Counted from the first letter of the stretch, positions 7,655-17,850 are shown. The stretch is DNA of 64,000 bases from Vibrio fortis (GCF_024347475.1 NZ_AP025488.1:1426001-1490000), one strand, 5' to 3'. The notes: generated from the letters alone by a model not told the origin. Numbers and translations: made by a program.

Positions 7655-10618
7655 CTAAAAGTAAGCTTTCAGAGCCTGATTTGATTCTTCTACTGTCTCA
7701 ATCAATGAGCTTACGGTGTTTTCATATTCCGTCAAAGGCTCAGCTGCAGCTTCAATCGCTAAACAAACCTGATGTAACTTACCTAAACCCAAACTACCTG
7801 CCGAGCCTTTCAGTTTATGCGCCAGCGATTTTACTTCTCGTGAATTCTTCGCCTCGCTTGCCATCGCCATCTCATCGAGAATCACTTGAGAGCTCTCTTC
7901 AAATAGTCCGACAATCGACTGCATTTTTTCTTTACCAAGAATCGCCAAGTCACCCTCGATAACCTTAGGATCTATGATCAACACATCCACCTCCTGCTGT
8001 TGATTAATTGTTTCATCAACGTCATTGACTGAATCAACTTCGCCTTTTTGAGCACTGCACATGCGATCAGATGGGTCTGGTTGCGGTAATAACAGTCGAC
8101 GCCCCGTCAACTGGGTAACAATCAGTCTCGCTAGTGCCTCTTTCTCAAGAGGTTTAGGCAAGAATCCATCAAAGCCGGAGGCTAAGTACTCTTCAACTTC
8201 TTCATTGAATACATGGGCTGACACCGCAATCATCGGCGGTTCAGTTCTTTGTTCTACTGCATGGCTATTAAGAGCTTTAAGATCATTTTTCAGCTCTTGA
8301 ATAAGCTCCGTGCCGTCACAATCAGGAAGATTGATGTCTACCAGCGCTATATCGAAATCTTGCTCTTTAAACAACTCACGCGCTTGTGCGCCTGTGGTAG
8401 CAATGGCGACTTGATGCCCAAGATTATTCAAGAAACCCTCTGCGACAATACAGTTAACAGGGTTGTCTTCAATCAACAGCACTTTGGCTTTAACACATGT
8501 CTCTACCGCCTGAGTTTGAGCTTCGACTTTTTCACCAAGCTCAAGTGGAACAGAGAACCAGAACTGGCTGCCTTCGCCCTCTTCTGAGTGTACGCCAATA
8601 TCGCCATTCATCGCGGTTAAAATGCTCTTACTGATCGCAAGGCCTAATCCTGTGCCGCCTTTCTTGTTGCGACCACTCTCGGTTTGGCTAAACGCATCAA
8701 ACAAGCATTGCTGCTCTTCCGCTTTAATTCCTGCCCCCGTATCCGCGACCTCAAACATGACGCGATTTGGATCTTCGATATCCAAACTAATGTAGATATC
8801 AACAGAGCCGGTGTCGGTGAACTTAATGGCGTTGCCAACAAGATTATTTAAGATCTGGCTGAGACGCGTTACGTCACCGCGCCAGTAAGTCTGTACATCA
8901 CTTTCAATGTTGAAGCTGAAATCGATTTTCTTTTCTGACGCTCTTCCTTCCATCAATTGATACGTATCTTCAACCATTTGATGAAGATTGAAAGAAGCAA
9001 CGCGGATCTCTAAATGCCCAGCTTCGATTTTCGAGTAATCCAATACATCATTGAGTATCGCCAGTAAGTTCTTACCGCTGCGGTTGATGATGTCAGCATA
9101 TCCCGATTGCAGTGGGTTAAGACCAGTGTCCTTTAACAACCTCGCCGTACCGAGCACACCATTCATTGGCGTACGAATCTCGTGACTCATCGTGGCTAGA
9201 AACGCAGATTTAGCTCGGCTTGCCTGCTCTGCAGCACGACGTGCTTTAGCGTGGTTCACTACCTCTACGTTTAACTTCTGGTTGGTTTGTTGCAACTGAT
9301 AAGTCCGCTCAGTAATCAACTCTTCGAGGTGTTCTTTGTGCTCTTCAAGCTCTCGTTTGGCCTTCGCCTCGCCCACAGCCACTACTTGTAGCGCTTGAGC
9401 CGTGTTTCGAGCCGTGATGATCGCTTGTCCCATATGAGCGAGCTCATCGTTACCTTTAACCGATATATCTATATTCAAGCGACCTTGGGCAATCGACATC
9501 AAAGCAACGGAATATTCCGCAAGCCTTTTCACTACAGAGACATACACGACGCGCCATACAATAAAGGCCGCGATAAACAGACCAATCACCGAGATGACCG
9601 ATAACGTCCATTGGGCATAATTCAGCGTCGTTGTCAGCTCATCAACCGCCTCTTTGGTACTAGCGTTGGAATCGTCGACTAGCACAGTGACTGTGGTATT
9701 CAGCTGGGAAAACAGCTCCAATGTTTTCTGCATTAAGAATTCTGACTTCTTAGCGTTTTCTGACTTCTCTAACGCTATTTCAAAAACGACTTGTCGACGT
9801 CTCAGCTCTTCTAGTAATTGCGACATCTGTTCTGAGCGAGTTGGGTCTTCCACCGCTTTTACGCGGCGAGCCATGATTTTTAGGTTGGATTCAAACTCAC
9901 TCTGGATCTGGTTGATACGATCCACATCTGTGACGGTCGGTGTCTCTTCAATTTGATTAAGCATCTTAAAGGCAAGCAGGTGTAACTCGTGCAAGCGTTC
10001 AGAGAGATCCAAATCCACTTCTACCAATGCATCAAGCGCTTTGTATGCTCGATCCGTCTGCTGCTTTTCTAGAAGATCATAGATGTGGGTTACGTTGGCT
10101 ACGGCAATGGTTGCGGTGTTCAATACTTGGGTACGGGTGAGTTGTTCAAGCTCTTCAGCCAATAAGCGCATCTCTTCCACGCGAGAGCCTAGCTCTTTAG
10201 TTAGCCACAACTTCCGCTCTACCGATACTCCGAGCTCAGCTAAGGTATTGATAACACTTTGAACGTTGTTTTCTAAGTTACTCAATAGTTCAGAGTCAAA
10301 ACTGTCTGATCCAAGCTCTTTAATATGACGCAGCAAAGACTCCAATAATTCAAATAGCTCGGAACCAGCCTCTTTGCGTTGCTCTTCATTGCGTGCATTA
10401 CTCAGGGTCTGAACTGAAGCAATGATGCGATTACTCAATTCTGAAACCTGACGTGCTTCAATCATGGCAGGTAGTGCCGAGTCGACAACGTTTCGTTCTG
10501 TTTTTGCCACGAAGCTAAAGCCTGACACACCAATCAAAGCCGACAAGACTACCAATAAGGCCATCACCAAAAATGCGGCGAGCAGCTTTCTACCTATACT
10601 TGCTGTGGCTAACAACAT
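7655..10618 (-). CDS. torS: Hybrid sensor kinase TorS (TMAO sensor)
   Basis: A 987-aa tripartite hybrid histidine kinase. In order: a first membrane segment (about 10-32), a long helical periplasmic sensor (about 35-330), a second membrane segment (about 335-358), HAMP and coiled coil, HisKA with MSHEIRTPMNG (H about 479), a HATPase with NLVGNAIKF and GGTGLGLAIS, a receiver with the phospho-acceptor D in LVDINLPD (about 761), and a C-terminal HPt with LAHKLKGSAGSLGL (H about 934). This architecture and the divergent torT identify it as TorS, which with TorT senses trimethylamine N-oxide and signals through TorR. No torR and no torCAD genes are adjacent in this window. Start ATG at 10618. Confidence 0.9.
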   Translation of the reverse strand: MLLATASIGRKLLAAFLVMALLVVLSALIGVSGFSFVAKTERNVVDSALPAMIEARQVSELSNRIIASVQTLSNARNEEQRKEAGSELFELLESLLRHIKELGSDSFDSELLSNLENNVQSVINTLAELGVSVERKLWLTKELGSRVEEMRLLAEELEQLTRTQVLNTATIAVANVTHIYDLLEKQQTDRAYKALDALVEVDLDLSERLHELHLLAFKMLNQIEETPTVTDVDRINQIQSEFESNLKIMARRVKAVEDPTRSEQMSQLLEELRRRQVVFEIALEKSENAKKSEFLMQKTLELFSQLNTTVTVLVDDSNASTKEAVDELTTTLNYAQWTLSVISVIGLFIAAFIVWRVVYVSVVKRLAEYSVALMSIAQGRLNIDISVKGNDELAHMGQAIITARNTAQALQVVAVGEAKAKRELEEHKEHLEELITERTYQLQQTNQKLNVEVVNHAKARRAAEQASRAKSAFLATMSHEIRTPMNGVLGTARLLKDTGLNPLQSGYADIINRSGKNLLAILNDVLDYSKIEAGHLEIRVASFNLHQMVEDTYQLMEGRASEKKIDFSFNIESDVQTYWRGDVTRLSQILNNLVGNAIKFTDTGSVDIYISLDIEDPNRVMFEVADTGAGIKAEEQQCLFDAFSQTESGRNKKGGTGLGLAISKSILTAMNGDIGVHSEEGEGSQFWFSVPLELGEKVEAQTQAVETCVKAKVLLIEDNPVNCIVAEGFLNNLGHQVAIATTGAQARELFKEQDFDIALVDINLPDCDGTELIQELKNDLKALNSHAVEQRTEPPMIAVSAHVFNEEVEEYLASGFDGFLPKPLEKEALARLIVTQLTGRRLLLPQPDPSDRMCSAQKGEVDSVNDVDETINQQQEVDVLIIDPKVIEGDLAILGKEKMQSIVGLFEESSQVILDEMAMASEAKNSREVKSLAHKLKGSAGSLGLGKLHQVCLAIEAAAEPLTEYENTVSSLIETVEESNQALKAYF

Positions 10619-10710
10619 AAACCCATAACCCTAAAACGTTCTTCTTTACCCATGCAGAATACGCTATATTTTGCAGTGTTTCTTATCCAAAGCCAATAAA
10701 CTGACAATTC

Positions 10711-11760
10711 ATGCTATCTAAACGTTTAGTTTCAACTCTAGTTTCCTGTTTACTGAGTGCAACCAGCTACTCTGTAATCGCAAACGACCTGACAGTAAGC
10801 AATCAAACCGCTGTCGAACACCAGAGCTCTTCTGCTGTGCAAGAGAAAGAGAAAGTGTGCGCCATCTACCCACACCTAAAAGACTCCTACTGGTTGTCCG
10901 TTAATTACGGCATGATTTCAGAAGCAAAAGAGCAGAAGATTGAGCTGCGAGTGCTTGAAGCTGGCGGTTACCCAAACATTGGCAAACAAGCGTCACAGCT
11001 TGAGTTGTGTAACCAGTGGGGTGCTGATGCCATCATCTTGGGGACAGTTTCTCCCGATGCATTCTATGACAGTTTGACCAAATGGGTCGGCTCAACGCCG
11101 GTGTTCGCCACCGTAAACGAGCTGAACTTGAGTGAAACCCAAAAAGAGAAAGTGCTCAAAGGCACAGTCGGTGTCGATTGGTGGCAGATGGGTTACGAAG
11201 TTGGTGAATTCCTCAAGGCAAGACACCCTAAAGGTTCAGGAAATACGGATATTGCGTTGCTACTTGGCCCACAGGCAAGTGGTGGCACCAAGCCTGTCGC
11301 TATCGGTTTTTATGACGCAATCAAATCCAGTGATATTAATATTGCTGTAAGTTATTGGGCGGATAATGACAAAGAACTGCAGAGAAACCTCGTTCAGCAG
11401 GTGATCGATTTGCCGAATATCAAATACATCGTTGGCAGCGCTGTCGCAATTGAAGCCGCCATCAGTGAGGTAAGAGCTGCTAATAAAGAGAAAGAGATTG
11501 GGTTAGTTTCTAGTTACTTAAGTCATGGAGTGTATCGTGGATTACTTCGTAACAAGGTTCTATTTGCTCCAACAGATAAGATGGTTGAACAAGGGCGTCT
11601 GTCCGTGAACCAAGCGACACACTACCTGAGAAAACAGCCTTACGAGTTCCATCAAGTGCCTAAAATTGAGGCATTAACGCCTTCATCTCTCAAAAAAGAG
11701 GTGATTGCCGATTCGTTGTCACCTTCTGAGTTTCGTCCGGTATTCAGTGTCACACCTTAG
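10711..11760 (+). CDS. torT: Periplasmic TMAO-binding protein TorT
   Basis: A 349-aa periplasmic binding protein of the LacI/ribose-binding fold. An N-terminal signal peptide (about residues 1-24, ending SYSVIA) precedes the mature part. Visible family phrases include CAIYPHLKDSYWLSVNYGM, LEAGGYPNIGKQASQLE and WGADAIILGTVSPDA, which match TorT. TorT binds TMAO and presents it to the TorS sensor domain. It is divergent from torS across 92 bp that must hold both promoters, the usual arrangement for this pair. It is not followed by torR here but by mgsA. Confidence 0.9.
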   Translation: MLSKRLVSTLVSCLLSATSYSVIANDLTVSNQTAVEHQSSSAVQEKEKVCAIYPHLKDSYWLSVNYGMISEAKEQKIELRVLEAGGYPNIGKQASQLELCNQWGADAIILGTVSPDAFYDSLTKWVGSTPVFATVNELNLSETQKEKVLKGTVGVDWWQMGYEVGEFLKARHPKGSGNTDIALLLGPQASGGTKPVAIGFYDAIKSSDINIAVSYWADNDKELQRNLVQQVIDLPNIKYIVGSAVAIEAAISEVRAANKEKEIGLVSSYLSHGVYRGLLRNKVLFAPTDKMVEQGRLSVNQATHYLRKQPYEFHQVPKIEALTPSSLKKEVIADSLSPSEFRPVFSVTP

Positions 11761-11825
11761 TGATATATTGATAATTAGAAATTGAAAAAAATCAAAAATA
11801 TAAGCCAATAATTTAGGAAACATTC

Positions 11826-12281
11826 ATGCAAAAAACAACACGTACGATGCCTGCTCATAAGCACATCGCTTTAGTGGCACACGATAACTTTAAGCCAGAA
11901 TTGCTGCGTTGGGTTAAAGAACATAAAGAAAAACTACAAGGGCACTTTCTGTACGCGACGGGAACAACAGGACACCTGCTAAGCAAAGAGACTGGCTTAG
12001 CGATTAAGAGCATGATCAGTGGCCCAATGGGTGGCGACCAACAACTTGGTGCGCTGATTTCTGAAGGTAAGATCGACATGATGATCTTCTTCTGGGATCC
12101 ACTCAATGCGGTACCACACGACCCAGATGTGAAAGCACTGCTGCGTATTGCAAGTGTATGGAATATCCCAGTGGCAACTAACCGTGCGACTGCGAACTTC
12201 CTGTTCAACTCTTCAATGCTTGAAGAAGAGGTATCTATCGAGATCCCAGATTACGAAGCGTACCTAGCAGACCGCACTTAA
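11826..12281 (+). CDS. mgsA: Methylglyoxal synthase
   Basis: A 151-aa cytoplasmic enzyme (E. coli form 152 aa) that converts dihydroxyacetone phosphate to methylglyoxal and phosphate, a bypass of lower glycolysis when phosphate is limiting. Key segments are ALVAHDNFKPELLRWV at the N-terminus, the phosphate-binding TGTTG near residue 46, and SGPMGGDQQLGALI near 65-78, which carries the catalytic Asp. The FFWDPLNAVPHDPDVKALLR stretch near 95-113 completes the signature. It starts 65 bp after torT and is followed by its own terminator. Confidence 0.97.
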   Translation: MQKTTRTMPAHKHIALVAHDNFKPELLRWVKEHKEKLQGHFLYATGTTGHLLSKETGLAIKSMISGPMGGDQQLGALISEGKIDMMIFFWDPLNAVPHDPDVKALLRIASVWNIPVATNRATANFLFNSSMLEEEVSIEIPDYEAYLADRT

Positions 12282-12303
12282 TTAAGCTTTTCAATACAGA
12301 TAC

Positions 12304-12341
12304 AAAAACAGCCTGCAGACTTGAACTTGCAGGCTGTTTTA
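12304..12341 (+). terminator. Terminator of mgsA
   Basis: AAAACAGCCTGCA and TGCAGGCTGTTTT form a long perfect stem ending in T residues, about 25 bp after the mgsA stop. Confidence 0.85.
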
Positions 12342-12404
12342 TTTGAGCGTTAGTGGATAGCGTTTATCGGATTTGATGCGCACAAACTTATCTAGATTTG
12401 CAAG

Positions 12405-12755
12405 CTACTTATCACTCCACACCGCCATCTCGTTGCCACTCGGTTCGCAGAAATGGAAACGTCGACCACCTGGAAAGGCGAAAATGTCACGCTTAATCAT
12501 GCCACCCGCTTCCACAATATCTTGCTCGGTTTGTTCTAAACCTTGGCTATAAAACACCATCAGAGCTCCACCGGTATTGGCATCACAGGTCAAATCAGAC
12601 TGATAAAAACCACCCATCAGGCCTTTCGCGGTAAAGGCCGTATATTCTGGTCCATAGTCTTCAAACTGCCACTGAAATACGGACTCGAAGAACGCTTTTG
12701 TCTTGTCTAAATCTTTTGCTGCAAACTCAATGTAATTGATTGAACCATGTTCCAT
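12405..12755 (-). CDS. VOC-family (glyoxalase/bleomycin-resistance fold) protein
   Basis: A 116-aa single-repeat vicinal oxygen chelate protein. The opening INYIEFAAKDLDKTKAFFESVF and the ending FHFCEPSGNEMAVWSD are typical of the YdcJ/PhnB-like VOC proteins often annotated as glyoxalases. Because it lies beside methylglyoxal synthase, a role in methylglyoxal or another aldehyde adduct is tempting, but the substrate is not shown. The ATG at 12755 has GGAGG-like bases upstream (AAGGAGGCCGAAATG). It ends with a charged SDK tail and shares no operon signal with helD. Confidence 0.85.
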   Translation of the reverse strand: MEHGSINYIEFAAKDLDKTKAFFESVFQWQFEDYGPEYTAFTAKGLMGGFYQSDLTCDANTGGALMVFYSQGLEQTEQDIVEAGGMIKRDIFAFPGGRRFHFCEPSGNEMAVWSDK

Positions 12756-12793
12756 TTCGGCCTCCTTACCAAAAATGTTGGCTTGGCTATGGG

Positions 12794-14869
12794 TTACTTT
12801 CTACGGACAACCGGATAATCCGATTGATGCAATTCTTGAACAAAGCCTGAACCATCTCCACTGTGAGTGATCCATACTTTTTCCTTCGCTCGTGTCATCG
12901 CGACATAAAACAGCCTTCTCTCTTCAGCATAAGGGAAAGTGTCTGATGACTCTGTTAACGCACCATCAATATGCAGCTGTTTTTTCTTCGCTGGAAATTG
13001 ACCTTCATCTACACAAAGAATGATCACAAAGTCAGCTTCTTTACCCTTACTTGCGTGACAAGTCATAAAACTCATGTCCAGCGATGTGTAAATCTTCTGC
13101 CAATCAGCCAACAATTCGGGCTTATGATAATGGTTCCGACCAAGTAGCAATACTGACTTGGTACCCTTGCCTTTTACTTGTCGATTCAACTGATCGAGGA
13201 TCTTCTCCACGTCTTTACTCGGAGCTGTGTAAACCGCCTTCTGCTTCTGTTGTTTAAAGCTATTGAGCTCTTTTGGCAGCTGAATCGGGTTTTCTTGCAC
13301 AAACCGATTCGCTACTGCGCCCAATTGGTTATTAAAGCGATAAGTTGTGTTTAAATGATGAATCGTCGAACTTTCGAATCGGTCTTTAAAGCCCGTCGTT
13401 AAGTCAACATCTGCACCAGCGAATTGGTAAATAGATTGCCAATCATCTCCTACCGCGAAGATGGAAGCTTGATGCTCTGCTTTCGTTTGATTACACAAGG
13501 CTTCAACCAAAGCTAAGCGGTCGGGAGAGATATCTTGGTATTCATCGATCATGATGAACTTCCAAGGTGAAATAAATCGCCCCTTCTCGACGTATTGTGT
13601 CGCACGACTGATCATCATAGAAAAATCGATTTGATTCTGCTCTTTCAGATTCTTCTGCCAAGCGGTTACACACGGCCAGCACAGAGCCAACTCGCTGTTC
13701 AATCGAGTATAGTCAGGGTGATCGATAAGCTGCTGCTGAACCTCTTTCTTGGTTAAGCCTGAGCTATTGAGCTGTTCTAATTGCTTCTCTAACCATCCAA
13801 TGAGCTTGAGGTTAGATACATGACTACCTAGCTCCTCATCGCCCTTTAAGTAAGCAATAGGCCATTTAGAGAGGTGCTTTTGCCAACGCTTAAAGTTGGT
13901 CGGGGTCATCCAATGCTTTTTCAACCAGTCGATACACCACGCTTGGCGCTGATTATTGTCCAATGCCAGTGGAGAGATGGTCACCGGCTCATTTTCAACG
14001 TGATTAAGAATTTTTAGCCCTAACTGGTGGAAAGTCTTCACCTGCACTTTCTCAGCCGAGAGACCAATCTTACTGTCTAGACGCTGTTTCATCTCATCTG
14101 CAGCCTCACGTCCAAACGCCAGCAATAGCATTTCTTCCGCTTGTGCTTGATGACTCTGCAGCAGATACGCAACTCGAGCAGTCAGAACACTGGTTTTACC
14201 CGACCCAGCTCCAGCTAAGATCAAGTTATGATCGTCGTTCATCAACACCGCATATTGCTGAGAGAGATTAAGCGGCGAAGATTCACATTGAGCAAATAGC
14301 ACTTCCCAGTTTTGGCGCTCGCGATCAAGCCATAATCGGTTGCGCTCAGCTTGTTGATCTTCAGTATCAAGCAACCATGGAGACAGGCGTGCAATTCGCT
14401 TAGGCATACGCTGTGCAGCTTCATCAAGAGTCATCACCATCGACTCTAGGCCTTGATTGACCTTTTTAACCCACTGATCGACCTGGGAGTGTGGCAAGAA
14501 TGCGGGTAATTGTTCGAGGCGAGTCAATTCCGCTTCCCAATCAGGCACATGCTCTGCTAATTGTTCGCATTGAGTGTCATGCCACTGTTGATAAGCATTC
14601 ACAGCACTACGAGCAAATTGGCGGCATTCATCCCACGGCAAACCTTGAACCAACCAGCTACGTTGTTGACCTTCATGAGCATTGGCAAAAAACTGCAACG
14701 ATCCCCAAAATAAACCACGCTTTATAGCGACTTTACCGCTCCATATCGTGAACGGGATACGTTCCTCACTACCGACAGATGAGAGAAGTAAACGTGAGCC
14801 ATCCAGCTCAACTTGATGGTATTCATTTTGGATAAAAAACTGTGCAGTCTTATTTGCGCTTAGCTGCAT
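12794..14869 (-). CDS. helD: DNA helicase IV
   Basis: A 691-aa superfamily 1 UvrD/Rep-type helicase (E. coli HelD 684 aa). Walker A is ILAGAGSGKTS near residue 216-226. Walker B with DEYQD (FIMIDEYQDISPDR) is near 440, motif III GDDWQSIYQF follows, and YVAMTRAKEKVW lies near the C-terminus. The N-terminal ~180 residues form the family's accessory domain. It unwinds DNA 3'->5' and has been linked to RecF-type recombination. E. coli keeps helD beside yccF, yccS and mgsA; here mgsA and yccS flank it, while yccF is elsewhere. Confidence 0.93.
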   Translation of the reverse strand: MQLSANKTAQFFIQNEYHQVELDGSRLLLSSVGSEERIPFTIWSGKVAIKRGLFWGSLQFFANAHEGQQRSWLVQGLPWDECRQFARSAVNAYQQWHDTQCEQLAEHVPDWEAELTRLEQLPAFLPHSQVDQWVKKVNQGLESMVMTLDEAAQRMPKRIARLSPWLLDTEDQQAERNRLWLDRERQNWEVLFAQCESSPLNLSQQYAVLMNDDHNLILAGAGSGKTSVLTARVAYLLQSHQAQAEEMLLLAFGREAADEMKQRLDSKIGLSAEKVQVKTFHQLGLKILNHVENEPVTISPLALDNNQRQAWCIDWLKKHWMTPTNFKRWQKHLSKWPIAYLKGDEELGSHVSNLKLIGWLEKQLEQLNSSGLTKKEVQQQLIDHPDYTRLNSELALCWPCVTAWQKNLKEQNQIDFSMMISRATQYVEKGRFISPWKFIMIDEYQDISPDRLALVEALCNQTKAEHQASIFAVGDDWQSIYQFAGADVDLTTGFKDRFESSTIHHLNTTYRFNNQLGAVANRFVQENPIQLPKELNSFKQQKQKAVYTAPSKDVEKILDQLNRQVKGKGTKSVLLLGRNHYHKPELLADWQKIYTSLDMSFMTCHASKGKEADFVIILCVDEGQFPAKKKQLHIDGALTESSDTFPYAEERRLFYVAMTRAKEKVWITHSGDGSGFVQELHQSDYPVVRRK

Positions 14870-15045
14870 TGGGCTTGCTCTTAAATGGGAGATAGTGAAT
14901 TTATATCATGATGCAATAAGAAATAATAATATCCCATTTCTTATCGCCGTTTTCATGACCACCTGGGGTTAATTATGAATTAGTATCAAATTCTTGTGCT
15001 TGATTTCTGTTAGGATTACGTTTTTAGCTTGAATAGCGAGCGACT

Positions 15046-17208
15046 GTGAACTTTTCCAATAATTTACGCCTCTACTGGGCGAACAAAACCATAAATTACA
15101 GCGTCCTCATTCTGATCACCCTATTGGGTGTCGTGGTGCCCGCTTGGTACTACGAACAAAACACGTTAATCACCCCTCTGATTCTTGGCGTTATCGCTGC
15201 TGCACTGGCAGAAAGTGACGATAGCTTTACTGGGCGGCTCAAAGCCCTGACATTAACTTTTATCTGTTTTGCGATTGCCGCTTTTTCAATCGAACTGCTT
15301 TTTGATACGCCTTGGCTATTCGCGATTGGATTATTCACATCGACTTTCGCCTTCATCATGCTTGGAGCCATTGGTCCTAAGTACGCCAGTATCGCTTTTG
15401 GCTCATTGCTTGTCGCTATTTACACCATGCTTGGTGCCCACGAAAGCACCAATTTGTGGTTCCAACCGTTACTCCTTTTGACGGGTGCGGCTTGGTACTA
15501 CTTTATGTCGATGATTTGGCAAATATTTTGGCCAATGCAGCCGGTACAACAGAACCTTGCGACCGTATTTGACCAGATAGGCAACTACATGGAGTCCAAG
15601 GCCGAGCTATTCTACCCCGTCACTGACCTAATTCCTCAACCGCACCGCATTATTGAAGCGAAACTGAACGCAAGCACGGTAAATGCGCTCAACATGTGTA
15701 AGGCGACGCTATTAAATCGTTCTAAACGTGGGCACATTGATGGCCCAAGTGACCGTTTTCTCAATACCTATTTCATCGCTCAAGATATTCATGAGCGAGT
15801 CAGTTCAACCCACTATCGCTACCAAGAACTTGCTAAGCACTTTGAGCGCTCAGATGTGTTGTTCCGTTTTAAGTACTTACTTGAAGCACAAGCGAAAGCC
15901 TGTCATGAAATCGCGAGTTCTTTGAAGGTGGGCGCAGAGTATCAACATAGTGATAGATCAGTACTTGCTTTGGATGAGCTGATGTCTTCTTTAAGTCACC
16001 TACATCAGCAAAACCGTCCAGAATGGAAACCGCTGCTTAGTCAGCTCGACTTTCTATTTAACAACTTAGCGACGGTAGAAAAACAGCTATCGAACATCAA
16101 CAACCCTGACGCTGAGAAGCTTGAAGAAGATGTGTTGGATGACACCAACCCTCATACTTTGAAGGCGATGTGGCATAAGATCCGCGCTAACCTTAACAAG
16201 GACTCGATGCTATTTCGCCACGCTATACGCATGGCGGTGACGCTGACACTCGGTTACGGAATCATCCAAGGCTTTGAGATTGAACGTGGGTACTGGATCT
16301 TATTGACGACCCTGTTTGTGTGTCAGCCAAACTACAGTGCAACTCGACAGAAACTCACTGCACGTGTGATTGGTACAGTCGCTGGCCTACTGATTGGTGT
16401 CCCACTGCTGACCTTCTTCCCATCACAAGAGAGCCAGTTGGTGTTTATCGTGATCAGCGGTGTGATGTTCTTTGCGTTCCGTATTAATAACTACGGGTTT
16501 GCGACCGGCTTCATTACCCTATTAGTACTGTTCTGCTTCAACCAACTTGGCGAAGGTTATGCCGTAGTACTGCCTCGTCTTGCGGATACCTTTATTGGCT
16601 GTGCACTGGCCGTATTAGCGGTTATGTACCTATTCCCAGACTGGCAGTCGAAACGCTTACATAAGGTGATGGCCGATGCGCTCGATGCTAATAAATCCTA
16701 TTTGGCGCAGATCATTGGTCAGTATCGTATTGGTAAGAAAGACAGTTTGAGTTATCGAATCGCTCGTCGCAGCGCGCACAACAACGACGCTAACTTAACG
16801 GTAGCGATCAGTAGCATGTTAGTTGAGCCTGGCAAATATCGAACTTCAGTCGATGAGAGCTTCCGTTTTCTGACTCTTAACCATGCTTTACTCAGTTACA
16901 TTTCTGCGCTAGGTGCTCATAGAACGCGTATCGACGATGAAGCGACTCATAAGCTGGTATTGGATGCACATCGCGTTATTCACGAGCACCTAGACGCGTT
17001 GTACTCACAGCTACATAGCCATAGTGAGCAGTGTGAAATCAAAAATAGTTACGATCCAGAATTGGACAATCGCTTGAGTGAATGGCGAGAAGAAGACGAA
17101 AGTTCTGTCAGAATGGTCTTGCAGCAACTCCATTTGATCTACCGAATGCTACCTGAATTGCATACCTTGGCGACGAAATTCGCCGTTAAAGTAACGTTCA
17201 ACAAATAG
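15046..17208 (+). CDS. yccS: YccS/YhfK-family inner-membrane protein
   Basis: A 720-aa protein (E. coli YccS about 717 aa) with two six-segment membrane blocks (about residues 15-160 and 395-530), each followed by a long soluble region. This is the FUSC/aromatic-acid-exporter-like arrangement. The phrase GYWILLTTLFVCQPNYSATRQK, here split as GYWILLTTLF and CQPNYSATR near 415-435, is diagnostic. The start is GTG at 15046, chosen because it begins just before the first membrane segment. It is divergent from helD, matching the conserved yccS/helD neighbourhood. Transport substrate is unknown. Confidence 0.88.
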   Translation: MNFSNNLRLYWANKTINYSVLILITLLGVVVPAWYYEQNTLITPLILGVIAAALAESDDSFTGRLKALTLTFICFAIAAFSIELLFDTPWLFAIGLFTSTFAFIMLGAIGPKYASIAFGSLLVAIYTMLGAHESTNLWFQPLLLLTGAAWYYFMSMIWQIFWPMQPVQQNLATVFDQIGNYMESKAELFYPVTDLIPQPHRIIEAKLNASTVNALNMCKATLLNRSKRGHIDGPSDRFLNTYFIAQDIHERVSSTHYRYQELAKHFERSDVLFRFKYLLEAQAKACHEIASSLKVGAEYQHSDRSVLALDELMSSLSHLHQQNRPEWKPLLSQLDFLFNNLATVEKQLSNINNPDAEKLEEDVLDDTNPHTLKAMWHKIRANLNKDSMLFRHAIRMAVTLTLGYGIIQGFEIERGYWILLTTLFVCQPNYSATRQKLTARVIGTVAGLLIGVPLLTFFPSQESQLVFIVISGVMFFAFRINNYGFATGFITLLVLFCFNQLGEGYAVVLPRLADTFIGCALAVLAVMYLFPDWQSKRLHKVMADALDANKSYLAQIIGQYRIGKKDSLSYRIARRSAHNNDANLTVAISSMLVEPGKYRTSVDESFRFLTLNHALLSYISALGAHRTRIDDEATHKLVLDAHRVIHEHLDALYSQLHSHSEQCEIKNSYDPELDNRLSEWREEDESSVRMVLQQLHLIYRMLPELHTLATKFAVKVTFNK

Positions 17209-17586
17209 CTTCAATCGACAGCAAAAAACATACAAAAATTAAGTGGATAACAAACAAAAAGATAGCTCAAAACACCTTTCTTTTTTGGGCTATCTTAAGA
17301 GCGCCAACGCCATACTAAATAAATCAACCACTTACATAAAAAACCGATAGAGCCCCGCCATTACTAGCCTCATCATAAATTTACATTGCCAAAATTCTCT
17401 GACTTTGATTGACCAAGTGTTAACTTTGCCTGACATTTCTCGGACAAAATATAAACGCATAGACCTATAGTTGTCTTATAAATTGGAATCACGAATTATT
17501 TAGTGATTTTCCTATCATTTGACTGGATTTATGCTACTAACACACTATGCTCTTAGTAGCGTAATAGGATGACGCGAGGATGTTTC
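17209..17586. other. Intergenic region after yccS
   Basis: No gene is visible. The A-rich stretch after yccS lacks a strong terminator hairpin. The right end carries the inverted repeat at 17533-17560 in front of the small gene. Confidence 0.5.
17533..17560 (+). promoter_or_regulatory. Inverted repeat upstream of a small gene
   Basis: GCTACTAA and TTAGTAGC are perfect 8-bp inverted arms separated by 12 bp, 26 bp before the ATG of the 57-aa gene. It could be an operator or a leader hairpin. There is no T run, so it is not a terminator. Confidence 0.4.
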
Positions 17587-17760
17587 ATGAACGCACTACA
17601 GTTTGAAGCTCTAAAACAGCAGATTCATCTATTGAGCAATCAACAGCTTATTGCTCTACAAGGTGAAATCGATGAGACGATCGACAACAAGGTCGATAAT
17701 AAGCAAGATCCCTTGTTAACGGACGAAGAAATGAAAGCACTAAGCGAGTTGTTTAGTTAA
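17587..17760 (+). CDS. Small acidic hypothetical protein (57 aa)
   Basis: The ATG at 17587 has a GAGGA ribosome-binding site six bases upstream. An in-frame ATG at 17569 lacks such a site and is less likely. The product begins MNALQFEALKQQIHLLSNQQ and ends LLTDEEMKALSELFS. It is predicted helical, acidic and soluble. I do not recognise the family. The good ribosome-binding site and regular amphipathic pattern support a real gene. Confidence 0.6.
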   Translation: MNALQFEALKQQIHLLSNQQLIALQGEIDETIDNKVDNKQDPLLTDEEMKALSELFS

Positions 17761-17850
17761 TGTATTAATCGACCAAACGGCTCCTCTTCTTTTTGTTGGT
17801 GCCTTGTTATCCACTTAACTGCCTATCCATATACTAGCCCAACTCTTGCC

